Shown: positions 53,103-62,430 of the stretch, piece by piece
Layout: every line of letters begins with the position of its first letter
How positions within the stretch are numbered: the first letter of the stretch is position 1
Assembly: GCA_034430425.1 (NCBI GenBank)
Contig: DAOUEK010000032.1
Location: forward strand, 1-64,000
DNA: 64,000 bases
Reading direction: 5' to 3'
From: WVZH01 sp034430425
Lineage (GTDB): Bacteria > Chloroflexota > Anaerolineae > Anaerolineales > E44-bin32
Notes under the pieces: model-generated
Databases searched by the model: none
Told to the model about the DNA's origin: nothing
What the model saw: the letters and a program-made list of their open reading frames with translations, nothing else
Made by a program: the position numbers and the translations under genes

Positions 53103-54683
53103 ATGACAGAAAATCCCGAAGCATTCATCGCCGAGGTGACCGGGCGTGTGCGAACGCTTTACATACGCTATTCACGCGCCATGTGGCAATCTGCCACGAC
53201 AGGTTCAGAAGATGCTGCGCAGCACGAGAAAGAAACCAAGGCCGCTTTAATGCGATTCTGGGCGGATAAAAGCCTCTACGAGACCGCCAGAAAACTCAAC
53301 GAAAGTGACGCCGCAGACGGCCCCATTCAACGCCGCACGATAAAACGGATTTATCTTTCCAGCGCAAAAGCCCAGCAAGACGATGCGACCATCGAAGCCG
53401 TCACCCATCTCGAGACCCAGGCCCAACACAGCTTTTATAATTTTCGTGCACTCGTCGATGGAAAATCAATCAGCGATAATGAAGTGGAGAACATGCTGCG
53501 TACCAGCCGCGATCCTGCATTCGTGCGCCAGGTCTGGGAAGCGAGCAAGCGGATCGGCGAGCAAGTCGCCGATCACGTGCGTGAATTGGCCCGCCTTCGT
53601 AATCAAGCGGCCCAGGCACAGGGTTTTCGCGATCACTTCCAACGTTCATTGGTGCTGAATGAAATTGACGAAGCACAGTTGACCTCGCTTTTCATCGAGC
53701 TTGAAACAACGACACGGAACCCGTATTTGGAACTGAAGAAAACGATCGATCAGATTCGCTCGAAGCATTTCGGAATCGACGAGGCCGATCTGCGGCCCTG
53801 GCACTACGGCGATCGCTTCTTCCAGCGCGCGCCGGAGATCACGAACGCCTCCATGGATCCTTATTTCGCAGATCGAGATCCCGTCGAGCTGGCGCTGAAA
53901 ACCTACGACGGCGTGAAAATGGATGTGCGTGGCATCATCGAGCGATCCGATCTCTACCCCCGGGAAGGCAAAGATCAGCATGCTTTCTGCCTCGATATCG
54001 ATCGTGAAGGCGATGTACGCACACTCAACAATCTGGAGTCTTCTCATCGCTGGACGGCAACCCTGCTCCACGAACTTGGTCATGCCGTTTACGATCAATA
54101 CATCGACCATACACTCCCATGGGTTATTAGAACGCCACCGCATTCGCTCTCTACGGAAGCCATTGCGCTGCTGATGGAAGCCCTGACCTACGATTCTGAT
54201 TGGCTGAGGAGTGTCCTGGGTATTAAAGACAACGAAGCCAAACGCTTATCCATCGCTGCAGCCGAACAGGAACGTGCCCAACGCCTGATTTTCACCCGCT
54301 GGGCGATGGTGATGACCGATTTCGAGCGTGCCCTCTACGCCGACCCGGAACGGGACCTCGATACCTTGTGGTGGGACCTGGTGGAGAAATACCAAGCCGT
54401 ACAACGACCGGAAAACCGTCGCGCGCCGGATTGGGCGGCGAAATACCACATTGCACTCGCACCCGTGTATTATCACAGCTACGAATTGGGGCACCTTGTG
54501 TCGTCTCAACTGCAAGCCTTCCTGCGCAAGAAATTCGGAGCGATCGTTGGACAGCCCAGGGTGGGTCGATGGCTGATCGATAATTATTTTAAACCCGGCG
54601 CAGAAGAGGATTGGGCCAGTCACGTCGAAATCGTAACCGGTGAGCCATTAAACCCCGGGTATTTCGTCGATACCATCCGATAG
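53103..54683 (+). CDS. Gluzincin metallopeptidase (M2/M3-like)
   Basis: A 526-residue, mainly helical protein with HELGH at 323-327 (TATLLHELGHAVYDQYI) and a third ligand Glu in STEAIALLMEALTYD. The fold and spacing are those of the M2/M3 peptidyl-dipeptidase group; the region NASMDPYFADRDPVELALKTY and the C-terminal YHSYELGHLVSSQL also fit. No signal peptide, so probably cytosolic peptide turnover. ATG 53103 has GGAG seven bases upstream; a TTG at 53079 extends the frame. It is divergent from the lipoprotein pair. Confidence 0.85.
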   Translation: MTENPEAFIAEVTGRVRTLYIRYSRAMWQSATTGSEDAAQHEKETKAALMRFWADKSLYETARKLNESDAADGPIQRRTIKRIYLSSAKAQQDDATIEAVTHLETQAQHSFYNFRALVDGKSISDNEVENMLRTSRDPAFVRQVWEASKRIGEQVADHVRELARLRNQAAQAQGFRDHFQRSLVLNEIDEAQLTSLFIELETTTRNPYLELKKTIDQIRSKHFGIDEADLRPWHYGDRFFQRAPEITNASMDPYFADRDPVELALKTYDGVKMDVRGIIERSDLYPREGKDQHAFCLDIDREGDVRTLNNLESSHRWTATLLHELGHAVYDQYIDHTLPWVIRTPPHSLSTEAIALLMEALTYDSDWLRSVLGIKDNEAKRLSIAAAEQERAQRLIFTRWAMVMTDFERALYADPERDLDTLWWDLVEKYQAVQRPENRRAPDWAAKYHIALAPVYYHSYELGHLVSSQLQAFLRKKFGAIVGQPRVGRWLIDNYFKPGAEEDWASHVEIVTGEPLNPGYFVDTIR

Positions 54684-54735
54684 ACCCTAAACAAGCGAGA
54701 TCATCTACGCAGAGACTACCTCTACGGTGAAAACG

Positions 54736-55335
54736 ATGAGTAACCCCAAGAATAATCCAAAGATACCGAACACTATTATCGTTGTATCTGGACTTCCCCG
54801 TTCCGGAACGTCCATGATGATGAATATGCTGGAAAGCGGTGGGCTCGAGCTTCTCACTGATGGTGTTCGAAAAGCGGACGATGATAATCCCCTCGGATAT
54901 TATGAATATGAAGCGGTGAAACGTCTAAGGGAAGGCGACAATTCCTGGGTGAAGAATGCCCGAGGGAAAGTTGTCAAGATCATCTCCTATTTGCTAACCA
55001 ATCTTCCCGAAAAGAACCACTATCACGTGATTTTCATGCAGCGTGATCTTGATGAAGTGCTTGCTTCACAACGCAAGATGATTATCCGTCGCGGGGAAAA
55101 CCCCGACAAAATCGATGACAAGAAGATGAAAACGATCCTCCAGAATCATTTAGACGAGATCGATGCGTGGATCAACCAGCAAGACAACATTGCCCGGATC
55201 TATATGCCGTATAGAAAAATAATCAATGATCCACATCTCTACATTGAGAAACTCACGCAATTTCTTGGATTCCCCCTCGACACCGAGTCCATGATTCGCG
55301 TCGTCGATCCCGGCCTCTACCGGCAGCGCAGCTAA
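54736..55335 (+). CDS. Sulfotransferase-like P-loop protein
   Basis: A 199-residue protein with the PAPS-binding P-loop signature VVSGLPRSGTSMMMNML near the N-terminus and the later motif HVIFMQRDLDEVLASQRKM (3'-phosphate-binding RD..EV..S). These are the two marks of the sulfotransferase superfamily. It is short, with no clear C-terminal acceptor domain. The acceptor is unknown. ATG 54736 is preferred; GTG 54727 is possible; neither has a good ribosome-binding site. It precedes a cluster of sulfatase-fold genes, so transfer and removal of sulfate or phosphate may concern the same polymer; that is conjecture. Confidence 0.75.
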   Translation: MSNPKNNPKIPNTIIVVSGLPRSGTSMMMNMLESGGLELLTDGVRKADDDNPLGYYEYEAVKRLREGDNSWVKNARGKVVKIISYLLTNLPEKNHYHVIFMQRDLDEVLASQRKMIIRRGENPDKIDDKKMKTILQNHLDEIDAWINQQDNIARIYMPYRKIINDPHLYIEKLTQFLGFPLDTESMIRVVDPGLYRQRS

Positions 55336-55356
55336 TTCCTGGTATATAAAGCAGTC

Positions 55357-55376
55357 ATCAGTACGATTGTACTGAT
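55357..55376. repeat. Perfect inverted repeat, 8-bp arms
   Basis: ATCAGTAC-GATT-GTACTGAT, a perfect palindromic pair with a four-base spacer, 22 bases after the sulfotransferase-like stop codon. No T run follows on the plus strand, so it is not a standard terminator; it may be an operator or a transcript-end hairpin. Confidence 0.6.
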
Positions 55377-55405
55377 CGTCGATGGACGATCTGGCTGTAA
55401 ACAAC

Positions 55406-55431
55406 CTCCGACATCGTTTATAATGTCGGAG
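55406..55431. promoter_or_regulatory. Perfect inverted repeat overlapping a TATAAT box
   Basis: Nine-base arms CTCCGACAT / ATGTCGGAG flank an eight-base spacer. TATAAT (55419-55424) spans spacer and right arm. The -35 region is weak (TGTAAA/CTGTAA), as expected for a regulated promoter. It lies upstream of the small membrane protein and the phosphatase/sulfatase-fold genes, so a repressor or activator site for that cluster is plausible. Confidence 0.5.
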
Positions 55432-55550
55432 ATCGTAAAACAGCAGCGTCTCACAAGGACATTCGCTATTGCGATATGGATGTGCTTCATCGTTATATTG
55501 TCCTCGATCGCAGAACGTATTTACATCAAGAAGATCACCGAGGTGTAATC

Positions 55551-55751
55551 ATGTACATTGATCCAAACACTGGGGGCCAAATATTCCAGCTCTTAGCGGT
55601 CATATTTGCAGCACTCTCAGGGATTGTCTTGGTATTCTCAAGCAAGATCCGCATGTTTTGGTCAAGGCTAAAACGGCGATTTCGGGAATCGGGCAGTGAA
55701 AACCTCACAGAAATCGAAAACGTTGATGCAAGCCAAAACCCGGATGATTGA
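55551..55751 (+). CDS. Small membrane protein (MYIDPNTG type, 66 residues)
   Basis: A 66-residue protein starting MYIDPNTGGQIFQLLAV, one or two hydrophobic stretches (about 9-27), then a basic segment (KIRMFWSRLKRRFRE) and an acidic tail. GAGGTG lies five bases before ATG 55551; upstream in-frame codons from 55476 lack such a site. Short proteins with the same MYIDPxTG opening are often seen beside surface-polymer genes in unrelated bacteria (general recollection). It is 25 bases before the alkaline-phosphatase-superfamily gene. Confidence 0.75.
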   Translation: MYIDPNTGGQIFQLLAVIFAALSGIVLVFSSKIRMFWSRLKRRFRESGSENLTEIENVDASQNPDD

Positions 55752-55776
55752 AACCGTGGATTACTGCGATATTTAG

Positions 55777-57621
55777 ATGAAGACCATTATTATCGGATTC
55801 GATGCATTCGATCCTGCATTTTTCGAACGTTTACACGATCAAGGGAAACTGCCGCATCTTGACAAGTACGTCGCCAACAAGGGATACGTCCATTTGGCAG
55901 TTGCCAATCCCGCACAAAGCGAAGTGTCCTGGACCAGTATTGCCACAGGCAAGAATCCCGGCGAGCATGGACTATTCGATTTTGTACATCGAAATCCATC
56001 CAATTACGCGCTGCACGTTTCCTTGTTGCCGACAAAAAAATCAACCTTCGGCGTACAATTTGTTCCACCGTATAACACCCCCACCGTCTTTGATCACGCT
56101 GTAGAGATGGGGTATCCTGCTACAACACTCTGGTGGCCGGCGACATTTCCTGCCCGCAGGCAATCGCCTGTACGCACAATCCCTGGGTTGGGTACACCCG
56201 ACATCCTGGGCCGCCTGGGCGTAGGAACCTACTTCAAACTCGATCCGAATCCCGCGGATAAGACGTATAAAACCAATCTTGAAAATCTTTCGGCATATGG
56301 AACACAAAAAGCGCGAGGTATCCTAAAGGGACCGCTGCTGAAATCGAAGAATGCAGAGGATAAGCAAGCAGCGCTCGCCTTTGAGATCGAATGGATTGAC
56401 GCCAATACAGCCAACATGCGTATCAATAACAAAACTATTCCGCTTGAGAAGGGTCGCTGGAGTTCTTTTATCGAGCTCAATTTCAAACTCCGGCTCGGCG
56501 TATCCATTCGCGCCACCACCCAAGCCCTGCTGACAGAAAATTCCCACGGGCCGGGAGTGTATTTCCTCCCGCTGCAGATTCATCCGCTAAAGGCCTTATG
56601 GCCTTACGCCAATCCGGGCAGTTATGCCAAGGGATTATGGAAAAACATCGGTCCATACCACACACTTGGATGGCCGCAGGACACGACCGCACTGGATGAA
56701 GGATTCATCCAGGACGATCATTTCCTACGTTTATGTGAGGCGATCCTCGAGACGCGCGAAAAAGTTCTGATGAAAGAAATTCAGGCCCTCAAGGAAGGCA
56801 TTCTCGCCATTGTATTCGACTCTCTCGATCGGATTCAGCACATGTTCTGGCGAGATCGAGAGGATATTATCGAATCCTGGTACCTGAAATTGGATGCCTT
56901 GCTTGGCCGCATCGAAACTCAAATCAAAACCTGCAGCCATCAAGATGCAAGGATATTGGTGCTCTCCGATCATGGTTTCAGCGATTTCAATACCAAAGTC
57001 CACTTGAATCGCTGGTTAATCGAGCATGACTACCTGCTTTCTGCAAACGAACAAGAACGAGGCGGACTGCAGGATGTCGTCTGGCAGAAGACGCGCGCCT
57101 ATACTGTAGGGTTATCGAGCATCTATCTCAATCGATCCGGACGGGAAAGGGACGGCATTGTCATGGATAACGAATATGATTCGTTATCCACCGAGATCAA
57201 AGAAGCGTTGCTTTCCTGGGAAGGTCCGGACAAGCGTAAGATTGTGCGATCGGTTTGGACGGGCGAAGAAGCCTTCCCCGGCCCACTCACTCCCTATGCC
57301 CCCGATCTAGTCATCGGTTTCAATGCGGGTTATCGTGCTTCGGGCCAGACAGGCCTTGGAAACTGGGAACCTCATGCACTCGAAAAGAACCTCGATCATT
57401 GGGGCGCGGATCACTGCATCGACCCCGGCCTCGTTCCGGGCGTGCTCTTTGCGAATACGAACCTGGAGCATCTTTCCTCCCCTTCGTATGCCGACATTCC
57501 GGATCTGGTCATCGGCGGAAAATTCAAGCCCCGCAAATCCGCGGCATCACGTCCACCAGTTACGAGCGACGAGGATCGCGAGACGCTGGAAGAGAGGCTC
57601 AAGGACCTTGGCTATCTTTAA
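55777..57621 (+). CDS. Alkaline-phosphatase-superfamily phosphodiesterase-like enzyme
   Basis: A 614-residue metalloenzyme of the type I phosphodiesterase/nucleotide pyrophosphatase group. Metal ligands start in IIIGFDAFDP (Asp9), the nucleophile position is Ser48 in QSEVSWTSIATGKNPGEHG, and LVLSDHGFSDFNTKVHLN (split) plus GADHCIDPGL supply later ligands. No signal peptide is seen, so it is probably cytosolic, unlike the Tat enzymes that follow. It ends 14 bases into the TTG-started membrane protein gene. The substrate, a phosphodiester or a phosphonate, is unknown. Confidence 0.85.
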   Translation: MKTIIIGFDAFDPAFFERLHDQGKLPHLDKYVANKGYVHLAVANPAQSEVSWTSIATGKNPGEHGLFDFVHRNPSNYALHVSLLPTKKSTFGVQFVPPYNTPTVFDHAVEMGYPATTLWWPATFPARRQSPVRTIPGLGTPDILGRLGVGTYFKLDPNPADKTYKTNLENLSAYGTQKARGILKGPLLKSKNAEDKQAALAFEIEWIDANTANMRINNKTIPLEKGRWSSFIELNFKLRLGVSIRATTQALLTENSHGPGVYFLPLQIHPLKALWPYANPGSYAKGLWKNIGPYHTLGWPQDTTALDEGFIQDDHFLRLCEAILETREKVLMKEIQALKEGILAIVFDSLDRIQHMFWRDREDIIESWYLKLDALLGRIETQIKTCSHQDARILVLSDHGFSDFNTKVHLNRWLIEHDYLLSANEQERGGLQDVVWQKTRAYTVGLSSIYLNRSGRERDGIVMDNEYDSLSTEIKEALLSWEGPDKRKIVRSVWTGEEAFPGPLTPYAPDLVIGFNAGYRASGQTGLGNWEPHALEKNLDHWGADHCIDPGLVPGVLFANTNLEHLSSPSYADIPDLVIGGKFKPRKSAASRPPVTSDEDRETLEERLKDLGYL

Positions 57622-58126
57622 GGATCGGTTTACATCAAACGATCTGGTTCACATTTTTGTATTTTGCGCCCTGCCGATCCACCTGTGGTCCATCATTATC
57701 ATGTTCAGACTTGTTCCCTCCTGGTTGTTATACCTCAGCCAGTCTGACATCATCGGCAGTACGGCTTACCATCTGATGTTTACTATCTTCGAGACGGTGC
57801 TCGTCTTTATCATCCTGCTTGCAGTTGGGCGCTTGATACCGAAGAAATGGACCCCGGAGCCGTTTCTAACGCTGTGTTCCGTATTGCTCATCGAACTAGC
57901 CATTATGGCGATCGTCTTTCAGCATCTTGTCCAACAGTATTCCTCATTACGTTGGATGTTCGTGAGCTGTGCGATCATTCTGGCTCTTTCTATTGTTGTC
58001 GTACCGAAAATCTCCAAGCTGCAAGCACTGAATCGCAGCCTGGCGGAACGTCTTACCGTTTTGACTTTTATATACGTGATGATTGACGTCATTGGCGTCA
58101 TAGTTGTCATCGTTCGCAATCTGTGA
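57608..58126 (+). CDS. Four-to-five-helix membrane protein, cassette copy 1
   Basis: A 172-residue protein with hydrophobic segments near 12-32, 45-70, 80-103, 113-132 and 145-170, ending LTFIYVMIDVIGVIVVIVRNL. I do not recognise its family. TTG 57608 is chosen because the product then has the same length and opening (LAIFKDRFTSNDLV) as copies 2 (59752) and 3 (61902); longer in-frame options would lie entirely inside the preceding gene. It overlaps that gene by 14 bases and is followed six bases later by a Tat sulfatase-fold gene. The strict pairing in three copies suggests a membrane partner or anchor of that enzyme. Confidence 0.8.
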   Translation: MAIFKDRFTSNDLVHIFVFCALPIHLWSIIIMFRLVPSWLLYLSQSDIIGSTAYHLMFTIFETVLVFIILLAVGRLIPKKWTPEPFLTLCSVLLIELAIMAIVFQHLVQQYSSLRWMFVSCAIILALSIVVVPKISKLQALNRSLAERLTVLTFIYVMIDVIGVIVVIVRNL

Positions 58127-58132
58127 GTAATT

Positions 58133-59677
58133 ATGAGACCAAAGATTAATCGACGCGGTTTTCTAAAAATGGCATCGCTCTTCTCACTTGCCACTCCCTG
58201 GATTGCGAGTTCAAATCCCTCCTTGGGCCAAAGAAAAACCGATGCGAATACGCCCAACATTCTGATCCTGGTCTTCGACACCCTCACAGCGCATGATGTG
58301 TCGCTATATGGATATCACCGAGAGACAACGCCCAACTTGAAACGGTTCGCGGAAAAAGCAACCGTCTACCACAACCATTACGCCGGCGGCAATTTCACCA
58401 CCCCCGGTACTTCTTCGATTCTCACTGGAACGCTCCCCTGGACACATCGGGCATTCAGCCACCACGCAACACCGCTTGACACCTTCATTTCCAGGAATGT
58501 CTTCAGCGAATTCAACGATGATCAATACACCCGCATCGGGTTTTCGCACAATCTATTGGTAAATATTATCTTGTACCAGCTCCAGCAAAATCTTGATCTT
58601 TTCACATTACCCAATCAAGTCGCAATGGTGGACTTTAATGTTACCGATAACCTTTTCAAAAGAGACTTTGGTATTGCCGCCCAAAGCGAACGCAGTCATT
58701 ACAAGCAACCGGGAGAATCGTCCGGTTCGCTGTTCTTGTACCCGCTATTTTGGTCGATAAAGGATTTCGTTTACCAATCCTTAAATAAACGCTTACAGCG
58801 GAGATTCCCCCGCGGCATCCCTGGATACCACGACATGCTCTACCCACTCGAAGACACGATCGATTGGATTCGGGATCAATTAATCGAGTGGCATCAACCT
58901 TTCGTCAGCTACCTCCACATGATGCCGCCACACGATCCTTACTGTCCGCGCGAGGAATTCGTAAATATTTTCTGGGATGGTTGGGTGCCAGAATCGAAAC
59001 CCGACCATTTCTTTGCCAACTTCGCAGATCGCCAGAACGTTCTGAACGAGAAACATGTTTTCTACGACGAATACATCGCATACGTCGATGCGGAATTTGG
59101 GCGATTGGACAATTATCTGGAAAGCAATGGTTTTTATGACAACACAATTGTCGTTTTAACCTCCGATCATGGCGAGATGTTCGAACGAAAGATTTGGAAA
59201 CATACTACCCCGACACTCTTCCAACCAATCATTCATGTTCCATTGCTAATCTCCGTTCCTGGACAGACAGCACGTCAGGATGTGCATGCTTCAACGAGTT
59301 GCGTCGACCTGCTGCCAACCCTGCTTCAACTTACCGGTCGTTCCATCCCTTCATGGTGTGAGGGCGTGGTGCTGCCCCCGTATGCCGACCAAGAACTCTC
59401 CGACGATCGAAGCATTTTTATTGTCGAAGCAAAAAGCAACCCCAAAATCGCTCCTCTGCGAAAAGCGACGGTGGCGATGATCAAGGGTGACTATAAATTG
59501 ATCCACTATCGAGGCTACGAAAGCTACGATGGTTTGTATGAACTTTTTAACTTGCGCGAGGACCCCGAAGAATTAGATAATCTTTATTCAACGCATCCAG
59601 CAATCGCATCTGAACTGCGGCAAGAATTACTTATTAAGATCGAGGAAATGGATGCGCCGTTCACACCATCCAAGTAG
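58133..59677 (+). CDS. Tat-exported sulfatase-fold enzyme, cassette copy 1
   Basis: A 514-residue protein with a Tat signal NRRGFLKM (Arg7-Arg8) and a short hydrophobic stretch to about residue 27. The sulfatase/alkaline-phosphatase core follows: metal Asp49 in FDTLTAHD, LYGYHRETTPNL, nucleophile region NFTTPGTSSILTG, PHDPYCP, and SDHGEMFER (Asp345-His346) with His357. Aligned to C-x-P-S-R of sulfatases, the formylglycine Cys is Thr89 and the Arg is Thr93, so it is not a formylglycine sulfatase. Thr nucleophiles occur in phosphoglycerol and phosphoethanolamine transferases. It probably acts outside the membrane. Product is about 60% similar by eye to copies 2 and 3. Confidence 0.85.
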   Translation: MRPKINRRGFLKMASLFSLATPWIASSNPSLGQRKTDANTPNILILVFDTLTAHDVSLYGYHRETTPNLKRFAEKATVYHNHYAGGNFTTPGTSSILTGTLPWTHRAFSHHATPLDTFISRNVFSEFNDDQYTRIGFSHNLLVNIILYQLQQNLDLFTLPNQVAMVDFNVTDNLFKRDFGIAAQSERSHYKQPGESSGSLFLYPLFWSIKDFVYQSLNKRLQRRFPRGIPGYHDMLYPLEDTIDWIRDQLIEWHQPFVSYLHMMPPHDPYCPREEFVNIFWDGWVPESKPDHFFANFADRQNVLNEKHVFYDEYIAYVDAEFGRLDNYLESNGFYDNTIVVLTSDHGEMFERKIWKHTTPTLFQPIIHVPLLISVPGQTARQDVHASTSCVDLLPTLLQLTGRSIPSWCEGVVLPPYADQELSDDRSIFIVEAKSNPKIAPLRKATVAMIKGDYKLIHYRGYESYDGLYELFNLREDPEELDNLYSTHPAIASELRQELLIKIEEMDAPFTPSK

Positions 59678-59751
59678 AAAAGCCTTGCACACGGGGATGC
59701 TATAACTGGTGGAAAATCTCAAAGCAATTCGATCATTTCCGGATTAATCAC

Positions 59752-60270
59752 TTGGCAATTTTCCATAAATACTATTCCTCACGAGATCTGATGCAATTAA
59801 CAGTATTTGTTGCGTTCCCCATCCATGTATGGAGCATTGTTAATATGTTGCGTGCTGTTCCTTCGTTGATCCTTTCCATGTCTGCCTCCGAAATCATAGG
59901 CAGTTGGTCTTACAATATGACTTTCACCCTGCTCGAGACTATCATCATTCTCCTGTTCGTTCTCACAATTGGAATTGCATTGTCGATCCGCTTGACCATG
60001 ACCACGTACGTTACGCTCAGTTCATTCTTTCTTACTGAGATTGCTCTCATGAGATTTCTCTTTGAAGCTCTCACCAATGTCTTTGCGCCTATGGGTCTTC
60101 TCATTGCAGCTTGCTTTGTCGTTCTCATTCTGACCTTGTTGCTCGTACCTAAAAATCCAAAATGGAAGGACATCACTCATGAGGTTGCGACTCGTCTTGC
60201 AGTGTTGACTTACATCTATATTTTCATTGACATTGTCGGTGTGATCATTGTCATTGTAAGATTGGTATGA
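59752..60270 (+). CDS. Four-to-five-helix membrane protein, cassette copy 2
   Basis: A 172-residue homologue of the proteins at 57608 and 61902: same opening (AIFHKYYSSRDLMQL), PIHVWSIVNMLRAVP after the first helix, SEIIGSWSYNMTFTLLETIIIL, and ending YIYIFIDIVGVIIVIVRLV. The start is TTG again, as in copy 1. It begins 74 bases after the copy 1 enzyme and ends seven bases before its own enzyme gene. The last helix with its conserved acidic IDxVGVIxVI is the best conserved part of the three. Function unknown. Confidence 0.8.
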   Translation: MAIFHKYYSSRDLMQLTVFVAFPIHVWSIVNMLRAVPSLILSMSASEIIGSWSYNMTFTLLETIIILLFVLTIGIALSIRLTMTTYVTLSSFFLTEIALMRFLFEALTNVFAPMGLLIAACFVVLILTLLLVPKNPKWKDITHEVATRLAVLTYIYIFIDIVGVIIVIVRLV

Positions 60271-60277
60271 GTGTGAG

Positions 60278-61828
60278 ATGTCATTAAAAATCAACCGCCG
60301 GGATTTTCTTAAGCTGAGTTCGCTGATTTCATTGGCCACGCCCTGGATCAGCGCGTCGAATCCGAAGGTAGAATCTCACAAGACTCCTCCAGAAACGCCG
60401 AATATTCTCATCATCATCTTTGATGCCCTCTCTGCGCTCGATGTCTCGCTCTACGGTTATCACCGAGCGACAATGCCCAACTTGGCTCGCTTCGCCGAGA
60501 GGGCAACCGTTTACCACAACCATTATTCCGCTGGCAATTTCACCACTTCTGGCACAGCTTCGATCCTCACCGGAACCTACCCATGGACCCATCGCGCTAT
60601 TCATCTCTACGGAACCGTCTTGGATTCTATTGAATCTCACAATGCCTATGCCGAATTCGGCCGATACGATTACACACGTGTTGGTTTCTCCCACAATCTG
60701 CTGGTGAATGTGTTGTTTCACCAGTTCATAGATCATATCGATGTATACACGCCTCCGCACGATGTGGCTTTGGTGGATTTCGATATCTCCGACGATCTCT
60801 TCGATTCGGATTTCAGAATTGCGTATCTGAGTGAAAACCGATACTTTATGAACCCAAATCCGCCGTCTAATTCTCTCTATCTTCATCGAATCCATTCAGC
60901 CTTACGAGCGTTGATCGGAAGGATCTTGAGCAATCGTCTTAAGCAATCATTTCCCCGCGGAATTCCGGGAAATCAAGACATGCTCACCCCCCTCGAAGAT
61001 ACGGTTGATTGGATTATGAAACAACTCTTGCAGTGGCCACAGCCATTCTTCAGTTATTTACACTTGATGCCGCCTCATGATCCATATTGCCCCCGTGCAG
61101 AATTTGTTGATATTTTCTGGGACGATTGGAAACCCATCGAGAAACCCGATCATTTCTTCTCAGCCCATGGTGAAGACCCACACTCGATATACCAACGACG
61201 AGTAATATACGATGAATACATCGCTTACGTCGATGCAGAATTCGGAAGACTTCACGACTTCATGGAAGAGAATGGCTTTGACGAGAACACGATTGTTATC
61301 TTCAGCTCCGACCACGGGGAGATGTTCGAACGCAAGATTTGGGGGCATGGCGGTCCCACACTTTATGAACCAGTTATCCGTATACCCCTGCTCATATCAC
61401 TGCCCCATCAAACATCTCGCTACGATGTGTACACGCCTACCAGCAATGTCGATATCCTGCCAACTCTCTTTCACCTCACAAAACACCCCATCCCGGACTG
61501 GACTGAAGGCTTGATATTACCTCCCTTCACAAATGAGCCTCATTCTTCCGAGCGCAGCCTATTTGCTATCGAGGCAAAAAGTAATCCAAAAACAGGTCCG
61601 CTTAGAAAGGCCACGGTAGCCATGATCAAGGGAAAATATAAGTTGATCCACTACCGTGGATATAAAGGCTTCGATAACGAATACGAACTCTATGACCTCG
61701 ACGAAGATCCAGAGGAATTGCAGAACTTATATCCCATTCGTGTAGAAATCGCTGCGGCAATGAGGCAGGAGTTACTCGCTACAATTGAGGAGAAAGACCA
61801 TCCCTTCTCCATATTGGAACAGGATTAG
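60278..61828 (+). CDS. Tat-exported sulfatase-fold enzyme, cassette copy 2
   Basis: A 516-residue homologue of copies 1 and 3. Tat motif NRRDFLKL (Arg7-Arg8), metal Asp49 in FDALSALD, LYGYHRATMPNL, nucleophile region NFTTSGTASILTG with Thr89, PHDPYCP and SDHGEMFER. It differs from the other two by Ser instead of Pro at the third motif position. The C-terminal region AIEAKSNPKTGPLRKATVAMIKGKYK and YDLDEDPEELQNLY parallels the siblings. The spacing to its membrane partner is seven bases. Confidence 0.85.
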   Translation: MSLKINRRDFLKLSSLISLATPWISASNPKVESHKTPPETPNILIIIFDALSALDVSLYGYHRATMPNLARFAERATVYHNHYSAGNFTTSGTASILTGTYPWTHRAIHLYGTVLDSIESHNAYAEFGRYDYTRVGFSHNLLVNVLFHQFIDHIDVYTPPHDVALVDFDISDDLFDSDFRIAYLSENRYFMNPNPPSNSLYLHRIHSALRALIGRILSNRLKQSFPRGIPGNQDMLTPLEDTVDWIMKQLLQWPQPFFSYLHLMPPHDPYCPRAEFVDIFWDDWKPIEKPDHFFSAHGEDPHSIYQRRVIYDEYIAYVDAEFGRLHDFMEENGFDENTIVIFSSDHGEMFERKIWGHGGPTLYEPVIRIPLLISLPHQTSRYDVYTPTSNVDILPTLFHLTKHPIPDWTEGLILPPFTNEPHSSERSLFAIEAKSNPKTGPLRKATVAMIKGKYKLIHYRGYKGFDNEYELYDLDEDPEELQNLYPIRVEIAAAMRQELLATIEEKDHPFSILEQD

Positions 61829-61901
61829 TGCCATCACAGGGATTGCATTCCTGCCTGCAAACAAAATAGCGAAAGGGATTATTGACAAAGAGTAACTATC
61901 A

Positions 61902-62423
61902 ATGTTGGGTACCTTCCGCAAACACTTCGCGAAACAGGATCTGATCCAATTGGGTGTGGTTTGTGCCTTCCTGATTCACATCTGGGCCATTATCAACATG
62001 TTTCATGATATCCCTGCCATGCTGCTGTATATGACCAGAAACGAGATCATCGGCAGTCTGGCCTACAATATGCTTTTCGCCCTCTTCGAAACCATAATTG
62101 TTTTTCTCATCATGGTCGCATTGGGATTGATCCTGCCAAGCCATTGGACACGATCCAACTTCTTCCCGGTCAGTTGCTTTCTGCTTATTGAACTAACAAT
62201 CATGATCACCCTCTTCAAAATACTTGGATTCAGACCTTATTCCAGGGTACTGCTTGGTGGCGTTTGTATCGTAGTCCTGTTTCTGACAGCCCTGGTCGTT
62301 CCTAAGTTTTCAAAAATGAGCGAGATCGCCCGTTCTATCTCGACGCGCCTGACGCTGTTGACCGCCGTTTATATCCTGATCGATTTGGTCGGGGTAATCA
62401 TCGTTATCGCCAGAAACGTGTGA
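61902..62423 (+). CDS. Four-to-five-helix membrane protein, cassette copy 3
   Basis: A 173-residue homologue of the copies at 57608 and 59752, here with an ATG start: MLGTFRKHFAKQDLIQL, AFLIHIWAIINMFHDIPAML, NEIIGSLAYNMLFALFETIIVFL, then two more helices and YILIDLVGVIIVIARNV at the end. It begins 73 bases after the copy 2 enzyme, almost the same gap as between copies 1 and 2. The regular spacing shows that duplication moved the pair as one unit. Confidence 0.8.
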   Translation: MLGTFRKHFAKQDLIQLGVVCAFLIHIWAIINMFHDIPAMLLYMTRNEIIGSLAYNMLFALFETIIVFLIMVALGLILPSHWTRSNFFPVSCFLLIELTIMITLFKILGFRPYSRVLLGGVCIVVLFLTALVVPKFSKMSEIARSISTRLTLLTAVYILIDLVGVIIVIARNV

Positions 62424-62430
62424 GCATGGC

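Noticed and set aside
52867..53124. Minus-strand frame of 85 residues between the lipoprotein pair and the metallopeptidase
   Set aside because: It looks partly protein-like but overlaps the start of the well-supported peptidase gene, has no ribosome-binding site and matches no family I know.
57323..57607. N-terminal extension of cassette membrane protein 1
   Set aside because: These 95 codons lie wholly inside the preceding enzyme gene and have no counterpart in copies 2 and 3.
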